Part shown: positions 30,001 to 38,632 of the stretch, in pieces
Layout: each line of letters starts with the position of its first letter
Position numbering within the stretch: the first letter of the stretch is position 1
Origin: Streptomyces toxytricini
GTDB lineage: Bacteria; Actinomycetota; Actinomycetes; Streptomycetales; Streptomycetaceae
DNA: 64,000 nucleotides
Assembly: GCF_014649915.1 (NCBI RefSeq)
Contig: NZ_BMTY01000007.1
Span: 186,001 to 250,000 of the forward strand
Direction: 5' to 3'
Made by a program: the position numbers and the translations under genes
The notes under the pieces: generated by a model
Database searches by the model: none
Seen by the model: only the letters and a program-made list of their open reading frames with translations
What the model was told of the DNA's origin: nothing

Positions 30001-31398
30001 TCACTCGTACTCGCGTAACAGGTCCTCGATCCGCCGGTTCGCCACCTCCTGCCGACCGTCCAGGCACTTGGCGTACCGGCTCAACAGCACCTCCACGCTG
30101 TTGCCCGCGCGCTCGGCGACCTCGGTCGGGTCGACGCCCGCGTTGAGCCACGTGGACAGCGCCGAGTGCCGGAGGTCGTACGGCCGGTGCGCGAGCGGCG
30201 AGGCCGCGACGGCCGGCGGCAGGGCGAGGACCCGGGCTTCCTGCCAGGCCCGGTAGTACGTGGATGAGGACACCACTCCCCCGCCCTCACTGGCGAACAG
30301 CCGGCCGTCCGCAGCCGTGCCGAAGGTGTCCAGGTGCTCCCGGAGGATGGACACGAGCTGGGGCGGGATCGGCACCCGGCGGACGTCCTCCACGGGCCGG
30401 TTCTTCAGCCCCCGGTCGTCGTGGCTCTGTCCCGAGTCCGTCCACTGCTTGCCCACGCTCGGCCGGGTGCGGTGCAGCAGGGCGGTGCCCCAGCCGGAGT
30501 CCGGCAGGGTCAGGTCCTGCTCGGAGAGCCCGACCGCTTCGGCAGGCCTGAAGCCCCCGAAGTACATCCCGGCGAAGAGGCCCACCAGGCGCCGCCCGCG
30601 GGCCCGGCGGTAGCCGCCGACGTACGAGACCGCGTGCAGAAGCGCGCGGGCCTGCTCCGGGTTGGCCACGACCCGGGGGTCCACCTCGTTCGAGACCTTG
30701 GGCTTCTGCCAGCGCACGGCCGCGAGCGGGCTTTCCCGGAACTCGCCGAGGTCCACGGCGTAGAGCAGGGCGTTCACCAGCGTGCGCCTCTTCCGCCGTA
30801 CGGTCTCGGCAGCTGCCGCGGTCCCGTCCAGCTTGAGCTGCAGCGAGTCGAGGACCGCCCGCCCGAGTGCCGGATCGGTGAGGTCGGACAGCGGCCGGGA
30901 GGCCTTGTCCACCCAGTGCAGGACGTTGCCGACGTCGGCCGGAAGCTCCCGGTCGTCCGGGGAGGGGAGCACGAAGGCCCAGTTCCTGAGCGCCTTGCGC
31001 AGCTCGGCATCCGCTGGCCGGCCGGGCCGGTCATCCAGGACCGCCATCGTGACCGAGGTCAGGGACTCGTTGATCCCGTCCCGGGTGTTCGGGGCCGCAT
31101 GCGGCCACTTCATGGCGAGGTACTTGAGAGCGAAGGCGTACCAGGTCAGCGTGGCCTTCTGCTCGGCCATCGAGCCGGGGAGACCCGAGGCCGTGTCGAA
31201 CTCCTCGCCGGAGGCCGTGTCGAACTCCTCGCCGTCTCGGGCTGCCCGCATGAGCTTGGACCGGTAGTTGTCCGCGAGCCCCTTCGTCCGGAAGGACTCA
31301 GAGAACACCTGCCCGGACACGGACCAGCGGACGTCGTAGGAAGGCCGCTTGGTGTCCCGCTTCCGGACGCTCCAGATCTTGACGTCCAGCGACTTCAC
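30001..31398 (-). CDS. int: Tyrosine-family site-specific integrase
   Basis: Recombines attP with the 3' end of tRNA-Arg and, with Xis, excises the element. 465 aa from GTG, overlapping xis by 4 bases. The catalytic set is visible: Arg in YFGGFRPAEAVGL, His-x-x-Arg region YDLRHSALSTWLNAG and nucleophile Tyr in VEVLLSRYAKCLDG. The N-terminal Arm/core-binding part contains an exact 24-bp in-frame duplication (EEFDTASG twice, near residues 56-71). Open throughout, so possibly active. The gene ends 213 bases from attL, the normal place for an AICE integrase. Confidence 0.93.
   Translation of the reverse strand: MKSLDVKIWSVRKRDTKRPSYDVRWSVSGQVFSESFRTKGLADNYRSKLMRAARDGEEFDTASGEEFDTASGLPGSMAEQKATLTWYAFALKYLAMKWPHAAPNTRDGINESLTSVTMAVLDDRPGRPADAELRKALRNWAFVLPSPDDRELPADVGNVLHWVDKASRPLSDLTDPALGRAVLDSLQLKLDGTAAAAETVRRKRRTLVNALLYAVDLGEFRESPLAAVRWQKPKVSNEVDPRVVANPEQARALLHAVSYVGGYRRARGRRLVGLFAGMYFGGFRPAEAVGLSEQDLTLPDSGWGTALLHRTRPSVGKQWTDSGQSHDDRGLKNRPVEDVRRVPIPPQLVSILREHLDTFGTAADGRLFASEGGGVVSSSTYYRAWQEARVLALPPAVAASPLAHRPYDLRHSALSTWLNAGVDPTEVAERAGNSVEVLLSRYAKCLDGRQEVANRRIEDLLREYE
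31187..31234. repeat. 24-bp tandem duplication inside int
   Basis: Two exact copies, 31187-31210 and 31211-31234, keep the frame and repeat eight residues (E-E-F-D-T-A-S-G) in the N-terminal part of the integrase. Confidence 0.9.
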
Positions 31399-31583
31399 GC
31401 GGCAGCCCCTTCCCGGGACCGCAACCAGGCGTGGAAGTCGGAGCGCCAGACCCGCAGCTCACCGTTGGGCAGGGTGAAGGCCTTGGGCGCCTTGCCCAGC
31501 TCCCGCCATCGGTAGAAGGTCCGTCGCGAGATCCCTTTAAGCTCGGCAAGCACCTCCGCGGTGGTCATTAGCTCGTCCTTCAC
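31395..31583 (-). CDS. xis: Excisionase, MerR-like helix-turn-helix
   Basis: 62 aa. MTTAEVLAELKGISRRTFYRWRELGKAP is a MerR/AlpA-type winged helix-turn-helix of the excisionase class, with a basic C-terminus and the wing GELRVWRSDFHAWL. Overlaps int (ATGA/GTGA) and repSA by 4 bases, giving the classical repSA-xis-int operon in which replication and excision are switched on together. Confidence 0.9.
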   Translation of the reverse strand: MKDELMTTAEVLAELKGISRRTFYRWRELGKAPKAFTLPNGELRVWRSDFHAWLRSREGAAA

Positions 31584-32966
31584 GTCGCGTCTCCTTCCGG
31601 GGCGGGGAGGTCTCGCAGGGCTTCACGGGCGGTCCGGCGGTTGAGCTGGATGCCGCGGGCGATGGTGGCGGCGAGGGCGGACTCGCCGGGGGTGTGGCCG
31701 TGGCCGGCGTACTGCCAGGAGGCGAGGACGAGGACCGTGTCCGGTTCGACGTCGAAGGCGTGCTGTTCCTGGGCCGCTCGGTAGTCGGCGCGGGTCTGGC
31801 GGAGGGCGCCGAGGGTGGTCGAGTACTGGCGGGACTTGGTGGAGAAGTGGCCGCGGAAGCCGAGCATGTGCGACCAGGCGGCGAGGCGGTGGTCCGGGTA
31901 CAGCGGGTCCAGGTCGAGACAGGCCGTGATCAGGCGGGCGGCGTGGTCGGGGACGTCGAGGAGGACGAGAGCTTCGCGGTTGCCGATACGGCGGTCGAGG
32001 GTGCCGGTGTCCTCGGCCGCCTTGGTCGCGTACTTGGCGACGTACGAGGCCACGGCCTGTTCGGTAATGTCGGAGCCGTCGCCGAAGGCCTTGATGGGGC
32101 GCACGTCGAGCTGGGTGCCCCAGCGGAGGGTGCGGGCGGGCTGGTCGCCGGCGGCGGGGACGGTGAGGGTCGTGTAGGCGTGGGCGGCGGCGGCCCGGAT
32201 CGCTTCGGAGAGCAGGTGGGTGGAGGCCCAGTGGGGCGGCGGGGTGGAGGGGCCGCCGGGTCCGTCGAGGCGGATCACGGCGTGGAAGTGGATCGCTCCG
32301 CGCTTCTGGAACTCGGCGACCTTGCCGAAGGAGACGCGGCAGGACTCGGCGAGCTCACGGCGGGTGAGGCCAGCGCGTAGGGCGAGCTCGCGGCGCAGGC
32401 GGTTGGCGAAGCGGGCCCAGAGCTGTCCGGCGTGGTTGTTGAAGAGGACGGCGCCGGCGTAGTCGTAGGTGGTGGGGTCGAGGGCGGTGCCGAGTTCGGC
32501 CGCGTTCTCAGGGTGGCGGGTGCCGCAGCGGCAGGGGCGGCCGGTGGCGGGGCGGTTGTGGACCGGGCCGAAGGACGGGGCGGTGAGGGTGGCGAAGACG
32601 CGGGGGTGCTCGCGGACGGTGGCGGGGATACCGCGACGGTCGTCGCCGGCGAGTCCGGCCCGGATCAGGTGGTACGTGTCTCCCGCGTAGGTCCAGGCGC
32701 AGGAGGGGCAGCGGGAGGCGCGGCGGTTGCCGCAGGCGATCCGGAGCCGGCCGCCGGGCTCGTCGGCGGTGGAGTAGCGGTGCAAAGCCTGCCCCGTGGC
32801 CTTGTCGGTCGTAGCGGTCCAGCCGGTGATGTGGATGGGGTCGGAGCAGCCGCCGGTGCGGTGGACTTGCCTCTTCCCAGCGGCGGAAGCCGGGGGACCC
32901 GGCCACCCTCAGCGCATCGGCGAGGGTGGCCGGGTCCAGGCCCGCCGCGGTGGCGGTGTGGGTCAC
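31580..32966 (-). pseudogene. repSA: Rolling-circle replication initiator RepSA, single-base frameshift
   Basis: Nicks the double-strand origin to start rolling-circle replication of the excised element. The N-terminal part (GTG at 32966, VTHTATAAGLDPATLADALR...GFRRWEE) and the main part (from about 32866 to 31580) are in different frames. One extra base near 32870 (GAAGAGGCAAG where GAAGAGCAAG would restore WEEQVHRTGGCSDPIH) explains it; repaired length is about 461 aa, near the pSAM2 protein. Main part shows the HUH-type GAIHFHAVIRL and the Tyr region ASYVAKYATKAAED, and Cys pairs CPSCAW. A sequencing error would also explain this. Confidence 0.85.
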
Positions 32967-33226
32967 GCGTGGTCTCCCTGGTTCTTCTTGGGGGCCGGGT
33001 CGGAGAAGAAGCGCCAGGAGCCGAGGACGGTGGAGTTGCCGTTCCGGTCCGGCGGGGTGCTCTGGCGGGGCTCGTCGGGGTGCCGGTCGTTCCAGTCCTC
33101 GGCGCACACCTTGTGGACGGGCTCACCGCGGTGGGACCGAAGGGGCGTGGGCTTGCCGCAGAGGGTGCAGGCGCAGTCCCCGGAGTGGTCGAAGTGGCGG
33201 TTGTCGCGCCAGTTCAGGAGGCCCAT
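32963..33226 (-). CDS. Small Cys/His-containing protein, function unknown
   Basis: 87 aa from ATG at 33226, with its stop overlapping the repSA start (GTGA). It has a putative zinc-binding set: HFDHSGDCACTLCGKPTP and KVCAEDWNDRHP. Such a small ORF commonly precedes repSA in AICEs. It overlaps the methyltransferase gene by 13 bases. Not recognised as a named family. Confidence 0.65.
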   Translation of the reverse strand: MGLLNWRDNRHFDHSGDCACTLCGKPTPLRSHRGEPVHKVCAEDWNDRHPDEPRQSTPPDRNGNSTVLGSWRFFSDPAPKKNQGDHA

Positions 33227-33900
33227 GCCAGCACCTCCGCCCGCCGGTGGTGGTCGAGGAGCTGTTCGCCGATGTGGCGGGTGTAGGCGGGCGGGATCGC
33301 CTGGGCGAGCACGCGGCGGTCGGACGTCCAGCCGATGCCCATGGCGGTCTGCCACTGGGGGACGGTGCCCTTGCCGCCGCCCTGGCCGTAGACGGCGAAG
33401 TACGGGCCGGTGTGCGTACGGCCGTGGCGGACGCCGGCGACCCGGCCCCGGTGGCGCAGGTGCGGGGTCTGGAGCGTGGGGAAGCCGTGGACCTCGAAGA
33501 CCCGGTGGCGAATCACGCCGAGCCCGAACATCTCCCCGCACAGCACCAGGTCCGGGCGCAGCGGGGCGCTGGGGACGTTCTCGATGACGTAGGGGCGGCC
33601 GGTGGCGAGGAGGGCGGTCCGACCGGCGGGGATGAGGTCGGGGTACGTGCGGCCCCGGTTGGTGCCCTTGGTCAGGGTGGAGTGGGACTGGCAGGGCCAG
33701 GAGGCGTGGACCAGGTCGAAGCCGGCGCCGTGGCGGCGGACGAAGTCGACCGCGTCGCCCTGGTGGAACTCGAAGGGGTAGTCGGGCTGGGGGTTGACGT
33801 CCACGCCCACGACGTCCAGGCCGGCGAGGTGGTAGCCCATCCCGGCGCCACCGGCCCCGCAGCACAGGTCCAGGACACGAAGACGGCCCACGGCCCTCAC
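33214..33900 (-). CDS. DNA (cytosine-5) methyltransferase, compact
   Basis: Likely transfers a methyl group to cytosine in DNA. 228 aa, short for the family (usually over 300). Motif I DLCCGAGGAGMGYH binds SAM, the catalytic motif IV is ASWPCQSHS, motif VI is YVIENVPSAPL, and motif VIII is IRHRVFEV. The target-recognition region is short. No restriction endonuclease is adjacent, so it is an orphan, probably protecting the element from host restriction during transfer. Overlaps the neighbouring genes on both sides. Confidence 0.85.
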   Translation of the reverse strand: MRAVGRLRVLDLCCGAGGAGMGYHLAGLDVVGVDVNPQPDYPFEFHQGDAVDFVRRHGAGFDLVHASWPCQSHSTLTKGTNRGRTYPDLIPAGRTALLATGRPYVIENVPSAPLRPDLVLCGEMFGLGVIRHRVFEVHGFPTLQTPHLRHRGRVAGVRHGRTHTGPYFAVYGQGGGKGTVPQWQTAMGIGWTSDRRVLAQAIPPAYTRHIGEQLLDHHRRAEVLAWAS

Positions 33901-34100
33901 CGTCCGGCCCTGGCGGCGGAGGCGGACGGCGATCCGGTGCGCCCGCTCTGACGGGTGCCGGTGCCGTGGCAGGCCTTGCAGTGGGCGGTGATCGTGCGCA
34001 GGTGGCCGGCGGGGGTGCGGCCGCCGAGGGTGATGGCGACGGAGGCGTGGCCGTCGCAGTCGGGGCAGATGTGTCCCCGGGCAAGGGTGTGCTGGGCCAT
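33897..34100 (-). CDS. Small zinc-finger-like protein
   Basis: 67 aa from ATG at 34100 with GGAAG upstream. Two CxxC pairs: ICPDCDGHAS and HCKACHGTGTR, the second resembling a DnaJ CxxCxGxG repeat. 4-base overlap with the methyltransferase gene. Function unknown; similar small proteins are frequent in AICEs. Confidence 0.7.
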   Translation of the reverse strand: MAQHTLARGHICPDCDGHASVAITLGGRTPAGHLRTITAHCKACHGTGTRQSGRTGSPSASAARAGR

Positions 34101-34191
34101 GATGGTGCTTCCTTCCGGATCGTTTGGTTCGGGCAGGAGCACGGCGCCGGGACGGCGGAGACTTGGCGGTTGAGGCCGTCCCGGGGCCGGA

Positions 34192-34533
34192 TCAGCGGTG
34201 GGTCTGGCCGTTCAGCAGCGACCGCAGGACGACCGCGCAGACGGCGACCGAGGCGCCGGTGATGGCGACGGCGAGCAGCAGCGAGACCAGCACCGCACCG
34301 ACGACCAGAACCAGGCCCGCACCACCGGCGACCGCGGCAACGAGGCCGGTCGGGGTGAGGCGGACGGCCGGGATCTGTACGCGGGGCTGAGCCACCGGCG
34401 CAGCGACCGGGGCGGAGGCCGGGGCGGGGGCCGGGACAGACGTCGGGTCCGGCACGGCGGGCGCGGTCGGGTGGGCCAGCGGGGTCACGAGGCCGGTCGG
34501 CAGGGGGTTGGTCGGGATCTTGGGGCGGAGCAT
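34192..34533 (-). CDS. SpdD-like spread protein
   Basis: 113 aa. A proline-rich N-terminal half (about 1-58, PAPAPASAPVAAPVAQP) precedes a hydrophobic C-terminal half with one or two membrane segments (GLVAAVAGGAGLVLVVGAVLVSLLLAVAITGASVAV read in parts). This is the build of the Spd proteins that spread transferred plasmid DNA across septa inside the recipient mycelium. Name by build and position. Confidence 0.65.
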   Translation of the reverse strand: MLRPKIPTNPLPTGLVTPLAHPTAPAVPDPTSVPAPAPASAPVAAPVAQPRVQIPAVRLTPTGLVAAVAGGAGLVLVVGAVLVSLLLAVAITGASVAVCAVVLRSLLNGQTHR

Positions 34534-34554
34534 GGCTGTTCTCCCTTCATGGGG

Positions 34555-34713
34555 TTACTTGGTGATGGCTCCGTCGATGACGGGGGCGAAGAGGCTGTCC
34601 GCGAGGAGGTAGCCGCCGAGCAGGAGCCCGGCGAGCAGCCACCAGGGCGGGCGGACGAGCTTGACGCCGAGGGCGCCGACGGCGATCAGGGCGAGCCAGA
34701 GCGGGACGTCCAT
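34555..34713 (-). CDS. 52-aa membrane protein of the spread cluster
   Basis: Starts at ATG 34713 with AGGAG 6 bases upstream and ends TAA. Begins MDVPLWLALIAVGALGVKLV and continues with PPWWLLAGLLLGGYLLAD: two membrane segments. Lies between the spdD-like gene and the 65-aa transfer gene in the same direction. Small hydrophobic ORFs at this place are typical of AICE spread operons. Confidence 0.7.
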   Translation of the reverse strand: MDVPLWLALIAVGALGVKLVRPPWWLLAGLLLGGYLLADSLFAPVIDGAITK

Positions 34714-34728
34714 GGCGGTCTCCTGGGG

Positions 34729-34926
34729 TCAGGTGATGCGGCAGCGGTGGGCGCGGGCGGCGAGCTGGGCGGCGGTGCTGGACGCGTAGTTGGCGACCGA
34801 CCAGCCGCAGTCCTCGGCGGTGCAGACCGCGGCGTGCCGGGTGCGGCCGTTGCGGCGGTCGCGGTAGGTGCCGATCTGAACCGGGCCGATCCGCATGAGC
34901 GAGGTGAAGCGGTCGAGGGCGGACAC
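34729..34926 (-). CDS. Small mobile-element transfer protein
   Basis: 65 aa. MRIGPVQIGTYRDRRNGRTR followed by HAAVCTAEDCGWS and a C-terminal HRCRIT with conserved Cys/His pattern (C-x4-C...H-x-C). GTG start (34926) with AAAGGAG upstream. Homologues are annotated as mobile element transfer proteins in Streptomyces AICEs; the biochemical role is unknown. Confidence 0.7.
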   Translation of the reverse strand: MSALDRFTSLMRIGPVQIGTYRDRRNGRTRHAAVCTAEDCGWSVANYASSTAAQLAARAHRCRIT

Positions 34927-34939
34927 GGGCTTTCTCCTT

Positions 34940-35666
34940 TCAAGCGAGTTGGGCGGCGATCGCGTCGGCCATGGGGGCCGGGACGCCGAGGCGGGCGCGG
35001 AGGGCGGACGGGTCGAGCGGGGTGCCCGTACGGGCCTGGTGGTCGGCGGCGAGGCGCCGGGCGTGCTCGACCAGGGCGGGCGGGTACGGCCGGGGCTAGC
35101 GACTCAGGGACCGGTACGGGGTCGGGCTCAGTCACCGCCGGGTCCGAGCTCGCGGCCGGCAGTTCGGGCACGTCGGGGGCTTCCGGGATGGGATCGGGCT
35201 CGGGCTGGGGGTCCGGCTCCCGCTCGACCACCGCGAGGGCGGGACCCTTCACGGGGTCCGAGGTCTCGCCCTGATCGGGAGCGGTCGCGGCCGGGGGCCG
35301 GTGGTGAGCGAGGAGGGTGCCGCCGAGGAAGGCGAGGGCGGGCCAGCCGGCCACGAGGATCCGCAGCCAGGCCGGTACGTCGTCCAAGTCGAGCAGTCCG
35401 GCGGTGGCGACGTTCGCCCCGAGCGAGGCAGCGAGGGCCACAGTGAACCAGAGCCAGGCAGACCCGGTCGGGCATCCGGCCTTCCGGAGCAGCCGGAGCC
35501 GGTGCCAGGCCGCCACGAGGAGCAGGTCCACGCTGACCGGGTAGGCCCAGGCCTTCCAACCGGTCTGGCCAGCCGCTTCGGCGAGGTCGTGCAGGTGGGC
35601 GAAGGACAGGGCCCCGGCGATGACCGCCTGTACGAGCACGGCGTCCAGGCGAAGGGTGCGGGCCAT
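34940..35666 (-). pseudogene. spdB: SpdB-type (DUF2637) spread protein, frameshifted
   Basis: Polytopic membrane protein acting in intramycelial plasmid spreading. ATG at 35666 with GAGGAG 6 bases upstream. Membrane segments: VLVQAVIAGALSFAHLHDLA, AWAYPVSVDLLLVAAWHRL, AWLWFTVALAASLGANVATA and ILVAGWPALAFLGGTLLAHH, then a Pro/Glu-rich linker. Around 35085-35100 the frame changes. The expected C-terminus (PALVEHARRLAADHQARTG ... APMADAIAAQLA, ending TGA at 34940) lies in another frame, so one base has been gained or lost in the C/G runs there. Confidence 0.75.
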
Positions 35667-35678
35667 CGTCCGCTCCTC

Positions 35679-35867
35679 TCAGGTGGTCGCGGTCTGGCCG
35701 GCCCCGAAGCAGGTCAGGCAGACGGCGGTCTGCTTGTCGCCGGTCTTCCGGCGCCCGCGGGGGCCGACGCAGACGGTCTCGTCGGTCTCGCCGGACCCGT
35801 GGCAGTCGGGGCACTCGATGACCGCGGGCTTGGGCCTGCGGGCCGTGTTCTTCCTGGTCGTGGCCAT
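35679..35867 (-). CDS. Small DnaJ-type zinc-finger protein
   Basis: 62 aa from ATG at 35867 with AGGAG 8 bases upstream. CPDCHGSGETDE and CLTCFGAGQT are two CxxCxGxG-like repeats, the zinc-binding pattern of DnaJ. Between traSA and spdB, as in other AICEs. Function unknown. Confidence 0.7.
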   Translation of the reverse strand: MATTRKNTARRPKPAVIECPDCHGSGETDETVCVGPRGRRKTGDKQTAVCLTCFGAGQTATT

Positions 35868-35954
35868 GACGAACGCTCCTTTCGGATCGGTTGAGGGCAT
35901 GGCGGGGTAGGGGCGTGGCGTATCGAGGTCACGCCGACCTTGGTACGAGGGGGT

Positions 35955-37315
35955 TCAGACGCCGGCCGCGGGTTGCTTGGGCAGGACCTTGCCGGTCAGC
36001 GGCGGCGCGGGGACCGCGGGCCGGAGCGGGGCCAGTTCGCCGATGTCCGGGGTCCGGTGGGCGTTGGCGTTGCAGACGTCCACGGCACGGCGGATCGAGA
36101 GGTGCGGGGTGCGGATGCGGACCCAGCCGCCGGAGGAGTCTCCAGCCACGGCGGTGCCGGGGCGGTCGGCCGCGATCCGTACGGTCGCGAGGGCCGCGTC
36201 TTGGGCGATGTCGCCGAAGGCCATATTGGCCGATGTCTCGTCGTTGACGCGGTGCGCGGTGCGGCCGGTGAGCTGGGCCCGGAGCATGGTGATCCCCTTG
36301 CCGAGCTCTGATCCGAACCGCTGGCCGCAGATCTCCAGGTAGATGCCGGCGGCCCGGCCGAGCTGGGCGAGGCGTACCAGGTCCGTGATGATCTGGTCGC
36401 GCCGCCGCTCTTCGTCCTTGGTGACGTAGAGGGCGAGTTCGGCGACTTCATCGACCAGCAGGACCACCGGCACCGGCCGCAGGTGCCGCGGCAGGTCCCA
36501 GATGTTCGCGGTGATCTCCGCGTCGGGCACGTCGAGGCTGATCCCCTGCTCCCGCCGGATCAGGTCGTAGATGCGGGACATGTAGCGGACGAGCGCGGCG
36601 AGCACGTCCGCGGCGGTTTCGGGGTTCTCGGCGAGGGCCGTGAAGCGCCGGGCCAGCGGGGCGAGTTCCACCCCGTTCTTGCAGTCGATGCCGACCAGGG
36701 CGACGCGTTGGGTCGCGAGGCCGACAACCAGGTTGCGGAGGTAGACGGACTTGCCGGACTGCGTGGCACCGACGTTCAGCGCGTGCGGCACCTGGAGGTA
36801 GTCCCGGCAGAAGACCTGCCCGTCCTCCCGCAGCGCCACGGGCACGCTCATCGGCTGTTCGTCCCGTACGGCCGGCATCCGTACCCGCTTGAGTACGTCG
36901 TAGCCGGTCATCCGCAGTTCGACGACTCCCGAGCGGACTTCCCGGGCGATCACGTTGTACATCGCGAAGGAGTGCCGGAGCCGGTCCGAGGCGGCGGAGA
37001 AGTCGTACGCGTCTGACCGGGCCGCAGCCGGAGCCGGAGCACGAGGCCGGTCCGGGTCGGCCGTATCCGCAGGATGCGCGGGGCCCGCCACTCCGGGACT
37101 TCGCGCTTCGACCAGCGGGCCAGGGTCAGGCGCCACCGGGGCGGCGGGACGGTGAGCCCGCAGGCTTCCATCACCGACCGGTAGCGGACCAGGACCCGTA
37201 CGACCGCGAAGACGATCCCGAAGGCCATCCAGTACCAGGCCGGCCGCCACCACCGGAGCACCAGCACGGGTGCGACGACGGCGACCAGCAGCAGCGCGAC
37301 CGCTAAGGCGTCCAC
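35955..37315 (-). pseudogene. traSA: FtsK/SpoIIIE-type conjugal translocase TraSA, frameshifted
   Basis: Hexameric motor that pumps double-stranded element DNA into the recipient. The N-terminal part (ATG 37315, membrane segments LAVALLLVAVVAPVLVLRWW and WYWMAFGIVFAVVRVLV, then CGLTVPPPRWRLTLARWSKRE) is in one frame to about 37015. The motor part (from DAYDFSAASDRLRHSF) is in another. Adding one G (GGTCAGGACGCG in place of GGTCAGACGCG) rejoins them to about 453 aa. Motor: Walker A VGATQSGKSVYLR, Walker B VVLLVDEVAEL, C-terminal winged-helix-like tail. Confidence 0.85.
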
Positions 37316-37317
37316 GT

Positions 37318-37674
37318 TCAGGCGCCCTTGGCCTTCGACGCGTCCGCGGCGAGCGAGGTCACGGCGATGGCCTTGAAGGAGATGCCGTGGCGCTTCTGGC
37401 CGTTGAACTCGTTCTCCCAGGGCCGGGCGACGAGGCCGGTCAGGGCCACCGGCGTGCCCATGGTCAGGTCGCCGGTGATGCCGGGCTTGGGCACGACCAC
37501 GGACAGGACCTCGGCCTCGCCGTACGCGGCGAAGAGCACGTCCACGGTCATGAGCGTGGCGTTCGTCTCGGGGTCGGTGGCGATCTCGCCGGTCCGCCGG
37601 TCCTTGATCTTCGGGGTCGGGGGTTGGGCCACCATCACCATGGCCGCGGCGGTGTCGATGGGGAGCTGACGCAC
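37318..37674 (-). CDS. Pra-like activator of replication and excision
   Basis: 118 aa from GTG at 37674 with AGAGGAG 8 bases upstream. Text such as RQLPIDTAAAMVMVAQPPTP and ALTGLVARPWENEFNGQKRHG is typical of a conserved Streptomyces AICE protein between traSA and korSA, the position of pra in pSAM2. Pra activates the repSA-xis-int operon. No helix-turn-helix is obvious. The promoter carries two KorSA-type operators. Name by context, moderate certainty. Confidence 0.65.
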   Translation of the reverse strand: MRQLPIDTAAAMVMVAQPPTPKIKDRRTGEIATDPETNATLMTVDVLFAAYGEAEVLSVVVPKPGITGDLTMGTPVALTGLVARPWENEFNGQKRHGISFKAIAVTSLAADASKAKGA

Positions 37675-37705
37675 GCAGATCACTCCTCTATAGAGGTTCG
37701 ACTCC

Positions 37706-37727
37706 GTCACTCATGTGTATGAGTGAC
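37706..37727. promoter_or_regulatory. KorSA-type operator, site 1 (pra promoter)
   Basis: Perfect palindrome: GTCACTCAT (37706-37714), GTGT, ATGAGTGAC (37719-37727). It lies 32 bases upstream of the pra-like start. Confidence 0.75.
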
Positions 37728-37742
37728 ACGAAGAAGAGTGCC

Positions 37743-37762
37743 TGACTCCTATACATGAGTCA
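37743..37762. promoter_or_regulatory. KorSA-type operator, site 2
   Basis: TGACTCCT-ATAC-ATGAGTCA, 7 of 8 paired positions. The core TCCTATACATGAGT (37747-37760) matches the site at korSA/pif in 13 of 14 bases. Confidence 0.7.
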
Positions 37763-37812
37763 ACCCGCTACGAGAGAAAACTCGCAGCGGGTTGAAGGGA
37801 CTTGAGGGCGCG

Positions 37813-38589
37813 TCAGTCCTGAGCGGGGATCCGGTACTCGAAGACGAACTGGTCAGCGGCCATGAGGGTGTCGCAGACCTCGACCACGCGCCCCTTGGTC
37901 GTCACGGCGTTCCGGAGCAGCCGGACCACCGGGGCGCCGGGGCTGAGCGCCAGCTCGGACACCTCCGCCGCCGTGGCCTGCCGGGCCTGGAGCGTCTCCA
38001 CGAACTCCGCGAACACGTGCCCGTGGTCTTCGAGCCGGGCGTAGATGCCCCCGCCGCCCGGGTTCTCTGCGAACAGCTCGGGGATCTCCTTCACCACGTC
38101 CCACGGCAGGTAGGAGCTGGCCGTCTCGACCGGCGTCCCGTTGCGGAAGTAGAGCCGCCGGCGGGCGAGCACCTGCGTACCTTCGTCCACGCCGAGCCGC
38201 TCGGCGATCTCCCCCTCAGCCGCCAAGGGGCCGATGTACAGCACGCTGACCTTGGCTTCCGCCCCGGACTGCGTGGACTCGGCGAGGTACGCGGCCTTGC
38301 CCTCCTGCCGCAGCGAACGCCGGAAGCGGTCCGAGGACCGGTGCCGCACCGGCGGGCGGTCTTTGACTATCGACCCCTTGCCGTGGCGGGTCTCGACCAG
38401 CCCGCTCGCGCGGACCTCCACCATGGCCTTGCGTACGGTCCCGACGGAGACGCCGTAGCGGTCCATCAGCTCCGACTCGCTCGGCACCATCTGGCCGGCG
38501 CTGAGCACCCCCGCCCGGATCTGCTGGACAAGGTCGTTCGCCACCTGCAAGTACTTGGGTACGGCCTTGCCGTTGCTTGCGGTTCCCAT
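37813..38589 (-). CDS. korSA: GntR-family repressor KorSA (HutC subfamily)
   Basis: 258 aa. N-terminal GntR winged helix (about 8-78): KYLQVANDLVQQIRAGVLSAG, VPSESELMDRYGVSVGTVRKAM, GLVETRHGKGSIV. C-terminal UTRA effector domain (about 95-250) with RRRLYFRNGTPVETASSYLP. KorSA of pSAM2 silences pra and its own gene. The three operator-like palindromes in front of pra and at this gene's own promoter fit that circuit. Its start is 18 bases from a divergent ATG, so korSA and pif share control DNA. Confidence 0.88.
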   Translation of the reverse strand: MGTASNGKAVPKYLQVANDLVQQIRAGVLSAGQMVPSESELMDRYGVSVGTVRKAMVEVRASGLVETRHGKGSIVKDRPPVRHRSSDRFRRSLRQEGKAAYLAESTQSGAEAKVSVLYIGPLAAEGEIAERLGVDEGTQVLARRRLYFRNGTPVETASSYLPWDVVKEIPELFAENPGGGGIYARLEDHGHVFAEFVETLQARQATAAEVSELALSPGAPVVRLLRNAVTTKGRVVEVCDTLMAADQFVFEYRIPAQD

Positions 38590-38610
38590 GCTCCTTCTCG
38601 GCCTCCTATG

Positions 38611-38632
38611 CTCCTGTACATGAGTACGGGAG
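38611..38632. promoter_or_regulatory. KorSA-type operator, site 3 (korSA/pif)
   Basis: CTCCTGTAC-ATGA-GTACGGGAG, 8 of 9 paired positions, same 9-4-9 layout as site 1. It covers the first codons of pif and lies 22 bases upstream of korSA, so binding there could shut both. Confidence 0.7.
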
